Shown: one piece after another, positions 52,106-60,045 of the stretch
Position numbering within the stretch: the stretch's first letter is position 1
Layout: each line of letters begins with the position of its first letter
Position numbers and translations under genes: made by a program
Source of the DNA: Candidatus Acetothermia bacterium
GTDB taxonomy: Bacteria > Bipolaricaulota > Bipolaricaulia > RBG-16-55-9
NCBI GenBank assembly: GCA_016201405.1
Contig: JACQCZ010000005.1
Location: 1-64,000 of the forward strand
Direction: 5' to 3'
Length of the DNA stretch: 64,000 nucleotides
The notes under the pieces: generated by a model
What the model was told of the DNA's origin: nothing
What the model saw: the letters and a program-made list of their open reading frames with translations, nothing else
The model's database searches: none

Positions 52106-53476
52106 GTGACCACTGCCATGAAGATCAATTGGAAAGAGTGCGGGAAAGAAGCGACCCAGATTCTCTGCGATCTGCTCAAATTCGATACGACAAATCCGCC
52201 TGGCAACGAGCAAATTGCTGCTGATTATTTGCAAGAGTTCTTCCAAAGAGAGGGAATTGCGACTGAGATTTTGGAAAAGGAGCCAGGCCGCAGCAACATC
52301 TTAGCTCGCTTGAAGGGCTCACGCCCTGGACCAAGACTGATGCTGCTCTCTCACACGGCTGTCGTTCCTGCTACAAATCCCAAGGAATGGGTACATCCTC
52401 CCTTCAGTGGCAAAGTAGCCGGTGGCTTTATCTGGGGGCGTGGCGCGCTCGATATGAAATCGATGACGGCAACTGAAGCCGTTGCATTCGCGCTTTTCAA
52501 ACGCCTCCATCTCGATTTTGCTGGCGAGTTGCTTTATCTGGCTGTAGCTGACGAAGAGAAGGGTGCAATCTATGGTGCAAGCTGGCTAGCAGAGAAACAC
52601 AAGGAGAAGATTTATGCCGATTTGGTGATCAATGAGGGCGGCGGCATGCCCCTTCAAATTGGCAGCAAGACCTTCTATACCATTGAGACTATGGAGAAGG
52701 GACTCTGGTGGGTGAAGGTCAGAATCAAGGGAACTGCAGGACATGCCTCGGTCCCGCACGATGACAACCCTTTGGTCAAGGCGGCCAGGTTCATTGATAA
52801 GATGGCCAGTCACAAATTTCCCAAGATTGTCTCGCCCTCCGTTCGTGCTCTATTTGAGTCGATTGGAGATGCACTGGGTGGAGGGCGCAAGCTTGTCGAG
52901 CTGATGCTCTCGGATAAGGAGGCCGATCTTGATCTGAGACAGGTCTTTGCTGGGACTCCGATCAATCCATTTTTAGTCAATGCCAGCATTCGCACAACCT
53001 GCTCTCCCACGATGTTGACGGCGGGCCTCAAAGAGAATGTCATTCCGGATGCCTGTGAGTTTGTTCTTGACTTCCGGCTTGTCCCAGGCTACTCCACGGA
53101 TCAGGTCCGCAAGGTGATCGAGACATACGCCAAAGAGCTGAACATCAAGATTGAAGTGGAGACGTTGCAATTTCACGAGGCATCTGAATCTTCCAAAGAT
53201 ACGGAGTTTTTCAAGATCATTGAAGAGACGATTCATCAGGAGATTCCGGGCGTCGGCGTGGTTCCGCTCTTGATGACAGGGGCGACGGACTCCCGCTTTA
53301 TGCGCGAGCTTGGCTCGGTGGCCTATGGCTTTAGCCCGCTCACGACCAAGATGAGCATGATGGACCGTGCCAGACTGATTCACAACGACAACGAGCGGAT
53401 TGACGTCGATAGCATGGAGTTGGGCGTTCGTATGCTCACCAAAATTGCAATGAAAGTGCTAAAGGTCAAAGTCTAA
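52106..53476 (+). CDS. M20-family peptidase/deacylase with a substituted catalytic Asp
   Basis: A 456-residue protein of the ArgE/DapE/aminoacylase-1 group: KFDTTNPPGNE, GRGALDMKS (Asp116 bridging metal ligand), DEEKG (Glu150/151) and GHASVPHDDNP in the dimerisation/lid domain. The first metal motif, normally H-x-D, reads H83-T-A85: the Asp that orients the general base is Ala, a one-base change (GAT to GCT). It could be inactive, altered or a sequencing error. GTG start with GAGGAGG just upstream. The next gene starts 1 nt after its stop. Confidence 0.9.
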   Translation: MTTAMKINWKECGKEATQILCDLLKFDTTNPPGNEQIAADYLQEFFQREGIATEILEKEPGRSNILARLKGSRPGPRLMLLSHTAVVPATNPKEWVHPPFSGKVAGGFIWGRGALDMKSMTATEAVAFALFKRLHLDFAGELLYLAVADEEKGAIYGASWLAEKHKEKIYADLVINEGGGMPLQIGSKTFYTIETMEKGLWWVKVRIKGTAGHASVPHDDNPLVKAARFIDKMASHKFPKIVSPSVRALFESIGDALGGGRKLVELMLSDKEADLDLRQVFAGTPINPFLVNASIRTTCSPTMLTAGLKENVIPDACEFVLDFRLVPGYSTDQVRKVIETYAKELNIKIEVETLQFHEASESSKDTEFFKIIEETIHQEIPGVGVVPLLMTGATDSRFMRELGSVAYGFSPLTTKMSMMDRARLIHNDNERIDVDSMELGVRMLTKIAMKVLKVKV

Positions 53477-53477
53477 G

Positions 53478-54188
53478 ATGTCTTATCAGAAATCAGCAAA
53501 GATCTACGATGCAGTCTATGCAGCGATCGGGAAAGACTATTTAAAAGAGTCTCAACGCGTTCGCGAGTTGATTGAGCAGTACAAGAGATCCTCTGGTAAC
53601 TCGCTACTAGACGTGGCCTGCGGCACGGGCAAACACCTCACTCATCTCAAAGAGTGGTACAAGGCTGAAGGGCTCGATCTCGAAGAGAATATGATTGCGA
53701 TTGCCAAAGAGCGACTTCCGGGAATTCCCTTCCACCACGGGGACATGATTGAGTTTGATTTGGGTAAACAGTTTGATGCAATTGTCTTCTTATTTAGCTC
53801 GATTGGCTATGCAAAGACTCCACGAAAGCTGAACAAGGCGATCTCCAATATGGCCAAGCACCTGCACTTCGGTGGAGTCTCGATTATTGAGCCCTGGTTC
53901 AAGCCTGAAGATTGGAAGCCAGGCAGCGTCCATGCCATCTTTGTGAATGAGCCTGAACTGAAGGTGGCGCGTATGAATGTGAGCGGTCGTGAAGGAATTC
54001 TGGCGATCATGGATATGCACTACGAAGTAGGCTCACCGGAAGGTGTTGAGCATTTCAGAGAGATGCACAAGATGGGACTCTTCACGCATGATGAATATCT
54101 CAACGCCTTTCGCAAGGCCAGCCTCGAAGTATCTTATGACGCTGAAGGTCTCATGAACCGAGGCTTGTATATCGGAGTGAAGCCATGA
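53478..54188 (+). CDS. SAM-dependent methyltransferase, class I
   Basis: A 236-residue protein: LLDVACGTGKHLTHLKEWY (motif I), AEGLDLEENMIAIAKERLPG, FHHGDMIEFDLGKQFDAIVFLFSSIGY (motifs II-III). The layout resembles small dTDP-sugar or small-molecule methyltransferases. The acceptor is unknown. It starts directly after the M20 gene stop, so the two are coupled. Confidence 0.9.
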   Translation: MSYQKSAKIYDAVYAAIGKDYLKESQRVRELIEQYKRSSGNSLLDVACGTGKHLTHLKEWYKAEGLDLEENMIAIAKERLPGIPFHHGDMIEFDLGKQFDAIVFLFSSIGYAKTPRKLNKAISNMAKHLHFGGVSIIEPWFKPEDWKPGSVHAIFVNEPELKVARMNVSGREGILAIMDMHYEVGSPEGVEHFREMHKMGLFTHDEYLNAFRKASLEVSYDAEGLMNRGLYIGVKP

Positions 54189-54213
54189 GTTATAATTGAA
54201 GGGGTGATCGACG

Positions 54214-54441
54214 ATGTCTGTGCGAGTCTATCGATCTTTGTCAGAGGCTGAAGCGGGAATCGTGGAATCCCTATTGAGAGCAAACAGCTTTCATCCCGAG
54301 GATATCCTGCAAAGTGTTCATGCATTTCTTGGTGGGATTGATCCAAATTACTACGTTGAAGTGCCTGAGCATGAGGCTCAAGGTGCCAGGGAGCTTCTGA
54401 AAACATTCAAAGTTGAAAATGTCATGGAATCGGACGATTAA
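54214..54441 (+). CDS. DUF2007 family putative signal-transducing protein
   Basis: A 75-residue ferredoxin-like protein: RVYRSLSEAEAGIVESLLRANSF and YYVEVPEHEAQGARELLKTF are the DUF2007 pattern, related to PII-like small domains. GGGGTGATCGACG precedes the ATG. Its last 23 nt overlap the ATL gene. Precise role unknown. Confidence 0.82.
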   Translation: MSVRVYRSLSEAEAGIVESLLRANSFHPEDILQSVHAFLGGIDPNYYVEVPEHEAQGARELLKTFKVENVMESDD

Positions 54442-54772
54442 GCACGAAGCGACTGGTGCATACAAGCGAATTTGGGCAGTCATCAAGAAGATTCCCCAGG
54501 GCCGCGTTGCCACTTATGGGCAAATTGCATTTCTCGCAGGGCTCCCCCATCACGCTCGTCAAGTCGGGTATGCATTGAACGCCCTACCTGATGAGAGCAA
54601 TCTTCCTTGGCATCGGGTCATCAACTCTCAAGGCAAGGTCAGTCTGCGAGCTGAGCCCGGCTGTGAGAAGATTCAGCAAAGATTGTTAGAAGAAGAGGGC
54701 GTAATTTTTGACTTGAATAGCAGAGTATCACTGGAAAGATTTCAGTGGAATCCGCGAGTTCTTAAGCTCTAA
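54419..54772 (+). CDS. Alkyltransferase-like protein (ATL), MGMT family
   Basis: A 117-residue protein. GRVATYGQIAFLAGLPHHARQVGYALNALP is the helix-turn-helix/Arg-finger region of O6-alkylguanine transferases. The active-site P-C-H-R is P63-W64-H65-R66. Loss of the cysteine marks ATL proteins, which bind and flip O6-alkylguanine and flag it for nucleotide excision repair rather than repairing it directly. A TTG at 54413 is a less likely start. It overlaps the DUF2007 gene. Confidence 0.92.
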   Translation: MSWNRTIKHEATGAYKRIWAVIKKIPQGRVATYGQIAFLAGLPHHARQVGYALNALPDESNLPWHRVINSQGKVSLRAEPGCEKIQQRLLEEEGVIFDLNSRVSLERFQWNPRVLKL

Positions 54773-54880
54773 TTGGGTGTTCCATTTCGATTTTCGTCAC
54801 GCGTATCTTCTGATTCGAAAATTTATGAAATTCTTCGCCTGATTCTCTAAACTTCATCCGTTTCCAAAGTGAGGTCTGCG

Positions 54881-55258
54881 ATGGAGATCGTCCGACTTGA
54901 TCATATTCAGCTTGCCATGCCTGCGAGTGAAGAGGCCAAGGCCCGCACTTTTTATGGAGAGCTGTTGGGATTGACAGAGATACCAAAGCCCGCTCCGCTT
55001 GCAAAGCGTGGCGGCTGCTGGTTCCAAGGTGCTGGTTTTCAGGTTCATCTTGGAATTGAAGAGGATTTCAGACCAGCCAAGAAAGCGCATCCGGCATTTG
55101 CTGTCTCTGATCTGGAAGAGTTGAGGAAAAACCTGGAACGTGCGGGCATTGAGATTTGGATTGATCCAGCCACACCAGACACCAAGCGCTTCCATGCTTT
55201 CGATCTCTTTGGTAACCGCCTCGAATTCATTCAAGATGGAGATAGATTATTTGCATGA
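54881..55258 (+). CDS. VOC-superfamily glyoxalase/bleomycin-resistance-like protein
   Basis: A 125-residue beta-alpha-beta-beta-beta protein: DHIQLAMPASEEAKARTFYGELLGL opens the first module, and VHLGIEEDF, HPAFAVSDLEEL and HAFDLFGNRLEFIQ form the second. Metal ligands His and Glu are plausible at the usual sites. The ATG at 54881 is chosen because GTGAGG precedes it. The ATGA overlap with the MFS gene suggests one function, for example resistance or export. Confidence 0.85.
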   Translation: MEIVRLDHIQLAMPASEEAKARTFYGELLGLTEIPKPAPLAKRGGCWFQGAGFQVHLGIEEDFRPAKKAHPAFAVSDLEELRKNLERAGIEIWIDPATPDTKRFHAFDLFGNRLEFIQDGDRLFA

Positions 55259-56514
55259 TCCCCAAAAGATTGCGGGAGGCACTTCAGACTCCCTGGAGAC
55301 GCACAGTCTATATCATCTTCTTTGCTCAATTGATGACCTCTGTGGGCTTCTCCAGCATCTTTCCATTTCTGCCTCATTATGTGCGCGAGCTTGGCTCAAG
55401 TAGCGGCCTCAGTGTTGAGCTCCTTTCAGCGCTCGTCTACTCCCTTCAGGCCTTTACGATGATGATCGCCTCTCCTTTCTGGGGAGCCTTTGCCGACCGC
55501 TACGGGCGCAAGATTATGGTCTTGCGAGCGATGTTCGGGGGCACAATTGTTCTGGCGTTGATGGCGTTTGTCCGCTCTGCAGAAGAATTGATCTTCATGC
55601 GGGCTGTTCAGGGTATCGTGACCGGAACGATCTCAGCGGCGAACGCGCTGGTTGCTGCGGAGACGCCCCGTGATCGCATCGGCTATGCCATGGGGCTGAT
55701 GCAAGTTGGGCAGGCAGGAGGAGTGGCCTTGGGGCCTGTCATCGGCGGTGTCATGGCTGACCTGATTGGGTATCGGGGAGTCTTCTACTTTACGGCGATG
55801 CTGCTGCTAATCTCAGGAATCTTAGTGTTCTATGGTGTCAAAGAGAACGTCGCGGTTGAGCCAGAAGATAAAGAGATGCGACAAGGAATATTTGAGAGAT
55901 GGAAGAGCCTCCTCCAGACGCCAGGCGTGCTGATGACATACAGCTTGCGCTTTAGCACACGGCTGGGGCATCTCATGGTGCTCCCCATGATCCCGCTCTT
56001 TCTCGCTGTGCTCACCCCTGATAATGAGTATCTGAACACACTCACCGGGTTGGTGATAGGCTCAGCCTTCATCACGAACGCGATTGCTTCTGTTTATCTA
56101 GGGAGATTGAGCGACAAGATTGGGTCACTCAAAATTCTGATTGTGAGCGCTATTGTTGCGGGTCTTCTTTACATCCCTCAAGCCTTTGTCACATCAGGGT
56201 GGCAGCTCGTCCTCTTCCAGGCTCTCTTTGGGATTACATTGGGTGGAATGACTCCGGCGCTTAGCGCACTGCTTGCGCGCTATTCGCGGGTGGGGCAGGA
56301 GGGCGTGGCCTATGGGCTCGACAACTCCATCGTTTCAGGAGCCAGAACTATTGCTCCACTCATTGGAGCGGGCGTGGCTCTCACATTGGGTCTGCGAGCC
56401 ACATTCATCGTTACTGCAATAACCTTCTTCTTATCTGCGCTTCTGGCCATACGACTCTTTCCTGCTCTACCCACAAGAAATTCGAGCGAAGAGGCGCAAG
56501 CTTCCAAATCATAA
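55255..56514 (+). CDS. MFS transporter, drug-efflux type
   Basis: A 419-residue protein with 12 predicted transmembrane helices. GAFADRYGRKIMVLRA is the loop 2-3 motif, and LGPVIGGVMADLIGYRGVFYFTA is the motif C antiporter signature in helix 5, typical of proton-coupled multidrug exporters. YLGRLSDKIGSLK is the equivalent loop in the second half. Translationally coupled to the VOC gene. Confidence 0.92.
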   Translation: MIPKRLREALQTPWRRTVYIIFFAQLMTSVGFSSIFPFLPHYVRELGSSSGLSVELLSALVYSLQAFTMMIASPFWGAFADRYGRKIMVLRAMFGGTIVLALMAFVRSAEELIFMRAVQGIVTGTISAANALVAAETPRDRIGYAMGLMQVGQAGGVALGPVIGGVMADLIGYRGVFYFTAMLLLISGILVFYGVKENVAVEPEDKEMRQGIFERWKSLLQTPGVLMTYSLRFSTRLGHLMVLPMIPLFLAVLTPDNEYLNTLTGLVIGSAFITNAIASVYLGRLSDKIGSLKILIVSAIVAGLLYIPQAFVTSGWQLVLFQALFGITLGGMTPALSALLARYSRVGQEGVAYGLDNSIVSGARTIAPLIGAGVALTLGLRATFIVTAITFFLSALLAIRLFPALPTRNSSEEAQASKS

Positions 56515-56560
56515 CTTGTCTAACACTGTGCTTGCCTGCTACCCTTCGCAGTATTGAATT

Positions 56561-57571
56561 ATGACGAGAGCCTTTGTTACGGGTGGAACTGGACTTGTAG
56601 GGTCACATCTGGTCGAGCGCCTCATTGAGCGCGGCGACTCTGTGTGTGCGCTGTGTCGCCCTTCGAGTGACTTCTCCTATATCGAAAGGCTCGGGGCGGA
56701 TGTGATAGTCGGTGATCTCAGCGACGAGGCACTTTTACGACGTGCAGTCCAAAATATGCAGATCATCTATCACTGCGCGGCACGTCCACCTCTCGGAGGA
56801 ACGTTGTATGAGTTCACCCGCGATAATGTCGATGGGACTGAGAATCTATTGAAAGCCGCTCTCCATCAGGAGATTGAGCGTTTTGTCCATGTCAGCACTG
56901 TGGATGTTTATGGCTATTCTCATCACGACGGCACAAATGAGGAGGCACCCTTAAAGCCTGATGGACCCTATTCACGATCCAAAATTGAAGCCGAAAGAAT
57001 CGTGCTCTTTTTTTACGAGCGACATCAGCTTCCAGTGACAATCTTGCGTCCCTGTCTCATCTGTGGCCCCTTTGACCGCCATCTCTTCCCCGCAGTCATC
57101 AAAATCCTCTCATTGAAGAGGTCCCCGCTCGTCAATGGAGGGCGCAGGCTGCATGATCTTGTTTATGCTCGAGACGTAGCGGAAGCCATGGTACTAGCAG
57201 CTACAAAACCAGCCGCAATCGGACAGTGCTACAACATATCGGGTGGAGTCCGAAAGAGTGCGCGTGAGATTCTGCAAGCCATCTCTGATATGGCGGGTAA
57301 AGGCTCTCAGTTTCTGCATATTCCTTATCTCCCGGCTTATGGAGCAGCTCGTCTGATTGATTTTGCCAGTAAGGTCATTCCATACCCAGTACCCTCGTTT
57401 TGTCGCTGGGAGACGATCAAGGCAATGGGGCATGACCGCCACTTCGATATTTCTAAGGCCGTTCGGGAGCTCGGTTATCAACCACGCGTCACACTCGAAG
57501 AAGGCATTCAATATTCCTGGGACTGGTATTGCGGAAAGAAGCCACAAGCCGTTCCGCTCTGGGGTCTATGA
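56561..57571 (+). CDS. NAD(P)-dependent epimerase/dehydratase (extended SDR)
   Basis: A 336-residue extended SDR: AFVTGGTGLVGSHLVERLIERG (TGxxGxxG), STVDVYGY (catalytic Ser/Thr region), YSRSKIEAERIVL (YxxxK) and LRPCLICGP. It resembles 3-beta-hydroxysteroid-dehydrogenase-like epimerases acting on nucleotide sugars or sterol-like lipids. Substrate not predictable. It precedes the rimB-rimK pair by 3 nt and is probably in the same operon. Confidence 0.9.
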   Translation: MTRAFVTGGTGLVGSHLVERLIERGDSVCALCRPSSDFSYIERLGADVIVGDLSDEALLRRAVQNMQIIYHCAARPPLGGTLYEFTRDNVDGTENLLKAALHQEIERFVHVSTVDVYGYSHHDGTNEEAPLKPDGPYSRSKIEAERIVLFFYERHQLPVTILRPCLICGPFDRHLFPAVIKILSLKRSPLVNGGRRLHDLVYARDVAEAMVLAATKPAAIGQCYNISGGVRKSAREILQAISDMAGKGSQFLHIPYLPAYGAARLIDFASKVIPYPVPSFCRWETIKAMGHDRHFDISKAVRELGYQPRVTLEEGIQYSWDWYCGKKPQAVPLWGL

Positions 57572-57574
57572 GTG

Positions 57575-58078
57575 ATGCAGAATATCATTCAGGAGCCAAA
57601 GTTGCAGATTGGCTGGCGCGAGTGGGTCTCGTTACCAGAGCTGGGAATTCCAGCCATCAAAGCCAAAATTGATACAGGAGCCAGGACATCCACCCTGCAT
57701 GCTTTTTTGGTCGAGACTTTCCAGGAGAGCGGGCGACAACGAGTCCGGTTTGGAGTCCACCCTCTTGAAAAGAGAAGCGATGTCCGAGTCTTTTGCATTG
57801 CTGATCTGATTGATAGGAGAATTGTCACAGACTCCGGTGGGCATCACGAGCAGCGCCATGTGATCTCTACCGCGATTTGTGTTGGAGAGCGTCAATGGCC
57901 GATCGAGATCACGCTCTCCAACCGCGAAGAGATGAGGTTTCGAATGTTATTAGGAAGAACGGCACTTGATGGGCTGGTCATCGATCCTGGAGCCTCGTAT
58001 TGCATGGGACGCTCGCTGGCCAAAGAATATGAAAAGCTGGACAAGTTCGAACAATCGTTCAAGAAACGAGATCTATGA
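57575..58078 (+). CDS. rimB: RimB-like retropepsin/ATP-dependent zinc protease family protein
   Basis: A 167-residue protein: [31 protein letters not shown] holds the D-T-G-A aspartic-protease-like motif. [22 protein letters not shown] matches the family C terminus. In proteobacteria RimB trims poly-glutamate tails added to ribosomal protein S6 by RimK. Its coupling to rimK by an ATGA overlap strongly supports that pairing here. Start is ATG 57575 or the adjacent GTG 57572. Confidence 0.9.
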   Translation: MQNIIQEPKLQIGWREWVSLPELGIPAIKAKIDTGARTSTLHAFLVETFQESGRQRVRFGVHPLEKRSDVRVFCIADLIDRRIVTDSGGHHEQRHVISTAICVGERQWPIEITLSNREEMRFRMLLGRTALDGLVIDPGASYCMGRSLAKEYEKLDKFEQSFKKRDL

Positions 58079-58980
58079 AGATCGGCATTCTGTCGAGAAA
58101 ACCAGAATTGTATTCGACCCGCAGGCTTGTGGAAGCAGCCAGGCAGCGTGGTCACGAAGTTCATGTTATTGACCCGCTCAAATGCTATATGAATATCACG
58201 CCTCACCGCCCAGCCATCCACTATCGGGGCGAAAATTTAGAAGGTTTTGATGCCATCATCCCGCGCATCGGAGCATCCATCACCTATTACGGAACGGCAG
58301 TCGTGAGGCAGTTCGAGATGATGGGCGTCTTCTCGCTTAATGAATCGGTGGCTGTCACCCGAGCACGAGATAAACTGCGCAGTCTTCAGCTCCTCTCTCG
58401 CAAAGGCATTGGACTTCCAGTGACAGGTTTTGCGCACTCCACAAAGTTCAAAAATGATCTGATCGAAATGGTGAGCGGCTCTCCGCTCATCATCAAGCTG
58501 ATTGAAGGGACTCAAGGCAAAGGAGTCGTTCTTGCTGAGACGCAGAAAGCGGCAGAGAGCGTGATAGAGGCCTTTGAAAAACTGGATGCCAACTTCTTGG
58601 TGCAAGAATTCATAAAAGAGGCAGCCGGACGAGACATTCGCTGCTTTATTGTTGGCGACAAAGTCGTGGCTGCGATGATGCGAAAGAGCAAAGAGGGTGA
58701 GTTTCGCTCCAATCTTCATCGAGGTGGCGAAGCCACACCGATCAAGATCACCCCAGAAGAGCGGACCATGTCCGTTCGTGCCGCCAAGATCATCGGGCTC
58801 AATGTCTCAGGCGTCGACATCTTGCGCTCCAAGCATGGCCCGCTCGTGATGGAGGTCAATTCGTCCCCAGGTTTACAAGGAATCGAGAAAGCAACTGGCA
58901 AAGATGTCGCAGGGATGATTATTGATTTCGTCGAAAAGCATGCCAGACCTGGCAACACACGCACACGAGGCAAGGGGTAG
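58075..58980 (+). CDS. rimK: RimK-family alpha-L-glutamate ligase
   Basis: A 301-residue ATP-grasp enzyme, the length of E. coli Rim[100 protein letters not shown] and [14 protein letters not shown]. It ligates glutamates to the C terminus of ribosomal protein S6 or a related acceptor. All ATP-grasp metal residues (Asp, Glu, Asn in EVNSSPG) are visible. Coupled to rimB. Confidence 0.93.
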   Translation: MKIGILSRKPELYSTRRLVEAARQRGHEVHVIDPLKCYMNITPHRPAIHYRGENLEGFDAIIPRIGASITYYGTAVVRQFEMMGVFSLNESVAVTRARDKLRSLQLLSRKGIGLPVTGFAHSTKFKNDLIEMVSGSPLIIKLIEGTQGKGVVLAETQKAAESVIEAFEKLDANFLVQEFIKEAAGRDIRCFIVGDKVVAAMMRKSKEGEFRSNLHRGGEATPIKITPEERTMSVRAAKIIGLNVSGVDILRSKHGPLVMEVNSSPGLQGIEKATGKDVAGMIIDFVEKHARPGNTRTRGKG

Positions 58981-59117
58981 TGCTGTCATTTCATGACTGA
59001 CCCGTTTCAAATTTTCACTCCACTGGCCCGAAGGCCTCTTCGAACTTGGAAGCCATAGACAGTTCCTCATCCAACAAGATTGATAACGAGATAGATTCAG
59101 ATAAATGGCTTCCTAAC

Positions 59118-59146
59118 TTGACTTCCTCAATTCAATTTGGTATTCT
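59118..59146 (+). promoter_or_regulatory. Sigma70 promoter upstream of the 154-aa hypothetical gene
   Basis: TTGACT (59118-59123), 17 nt, TATTCT (59141-59146). It is followed by an approximately 90-nt leader to the ATG at 59242. The rest of the 58981-59241 gap shows nothing distinct. Confidence 0.55.
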
Positions 59147-59241
59147 TTTTAACAGATCAGAGTTGGTCTTACAGTCATATCACACGAATTTTGCGCTGGT
59201 TGGAAACTGAATCCGAGCAAATTAGCTAGGAGGAAAAGTCA

Positions 59242-59706
59242 ATGGCGATTGCTCTTATGATGCACAAAAATGAGCATACCCCTGATGAGTTGAGACAATT
59301 GGCGGAAGCGCCTTATTTTAGCGCGAACCTTGTTCGTGTTAGCCTTGACTTGCAAGAGAGCAGACCTAAGCGGCGTGAGTCGAGTCCAGCACCTCACTTG
59401 AAAGATATGGCCGACCGGGATTTCCTTCCTCCAGGTACACCATTGCGAAGTCACGGAATTGCTCCTAGTACACGCACAAAATTTGAAATGATCGTGAAGG
59501 CTGAATTGCCTATTGTAGATCAAGATCAACTCGATAAATTTATGAATGCGCGTCAGCTTGGCTCGCTCTTGAAAAAGCATCCCGAATTGCAGTCAGATCA
59601 ATCGGTGAGCGAGCTCTATTCGTTGCTCAAGATTGTATCGAAGCTCGGGTTCTGTGTAGGCTGGTATGAAGACCTGCAAGAGAATCGCCCTAAGGGCTGG
59701 CGCTAA
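59242..59706 (+). CDS. Hypothetical protein (154 aa)
   Basis: A soluble protein with a strong ribosome site (AGGAGG 9 nt upstream) and a good promoter. The N-terminal half is polar and proline-rich (PKRRESSPAPHLKDMADRDFLPPGTP). The C-terminal half is helical (DQLDKFMNARQLGSLLKKHPELQSDQSVSELYSLLKIVSKLG). I do not recognise a family. The expression signals argue it is a real gene. Confidence 0.65.
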   Translation: MAIALMMHKNEHTPDELRQLAEAPYFSANLVRVSLDLQESRPKRRESSPAPHLKDMADRDFLPPGTPLRSHGIAPSTRTKFEMIVKAELPIVDQDQLDKFMNARQLGSLLKKHPELQSDQSVSELYSLLKIVSKLGFCVGWYEDLQENRPKGWR

Positions 59707-59781
59707 CTTCAACCGATCTTCTAAGCTGGATTTGCTGTAACCCCAATCCAGTTGGGCATTTCAGTGATGAGGCTGCAAGTT

Positions 59782-59937
59782 TTAAGCAACTCTTTCCATT
59801 TTTCTGCGTATAGCTCCTAAGATATCTTCTGCTGAACGCAAAGAGGGCTTGACTTGCAGCCTCGAACCGCGTCCTCTGATCCACGCTCTGCCTGGGTCAA
59901 GCACTTTTCTAACTGCTCCCGACAAAATAAACTGCAT
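59782..59937 (-). CDS. Possible small ORF (51 aa) in the gap before the Lon-like gene
   Basis: On the minus strand, ATG 59935-59937 to TAA 59782-59784. The product is basic, with a coding-like tail LRSAEDILGAIRRKMERVA forming an amphipathic helix. There is a short open frame just upstream whose TGA overlaps this ATG. No clear ribosome site. It is listed because the composition looks protein-like. The remainder of the 340-bp gap shows no other feature. Confidence 0.3.
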   Translation of the reverse strand: MQFILSGAVRKVLDPGRAWIRGRGSRLQVKPSLRSAEDILGAIRRKMERVA

Positions 59938-60045
59938 CACGACTGGATCTTTCTATTCTCTGGAAGCCTCTCTTCAAATACGCTATCGTAATGGATCTGT
60001 TCCCAGAGGTGAATTACCATCACTCGCAAGCTGACCCCGAAAGAG

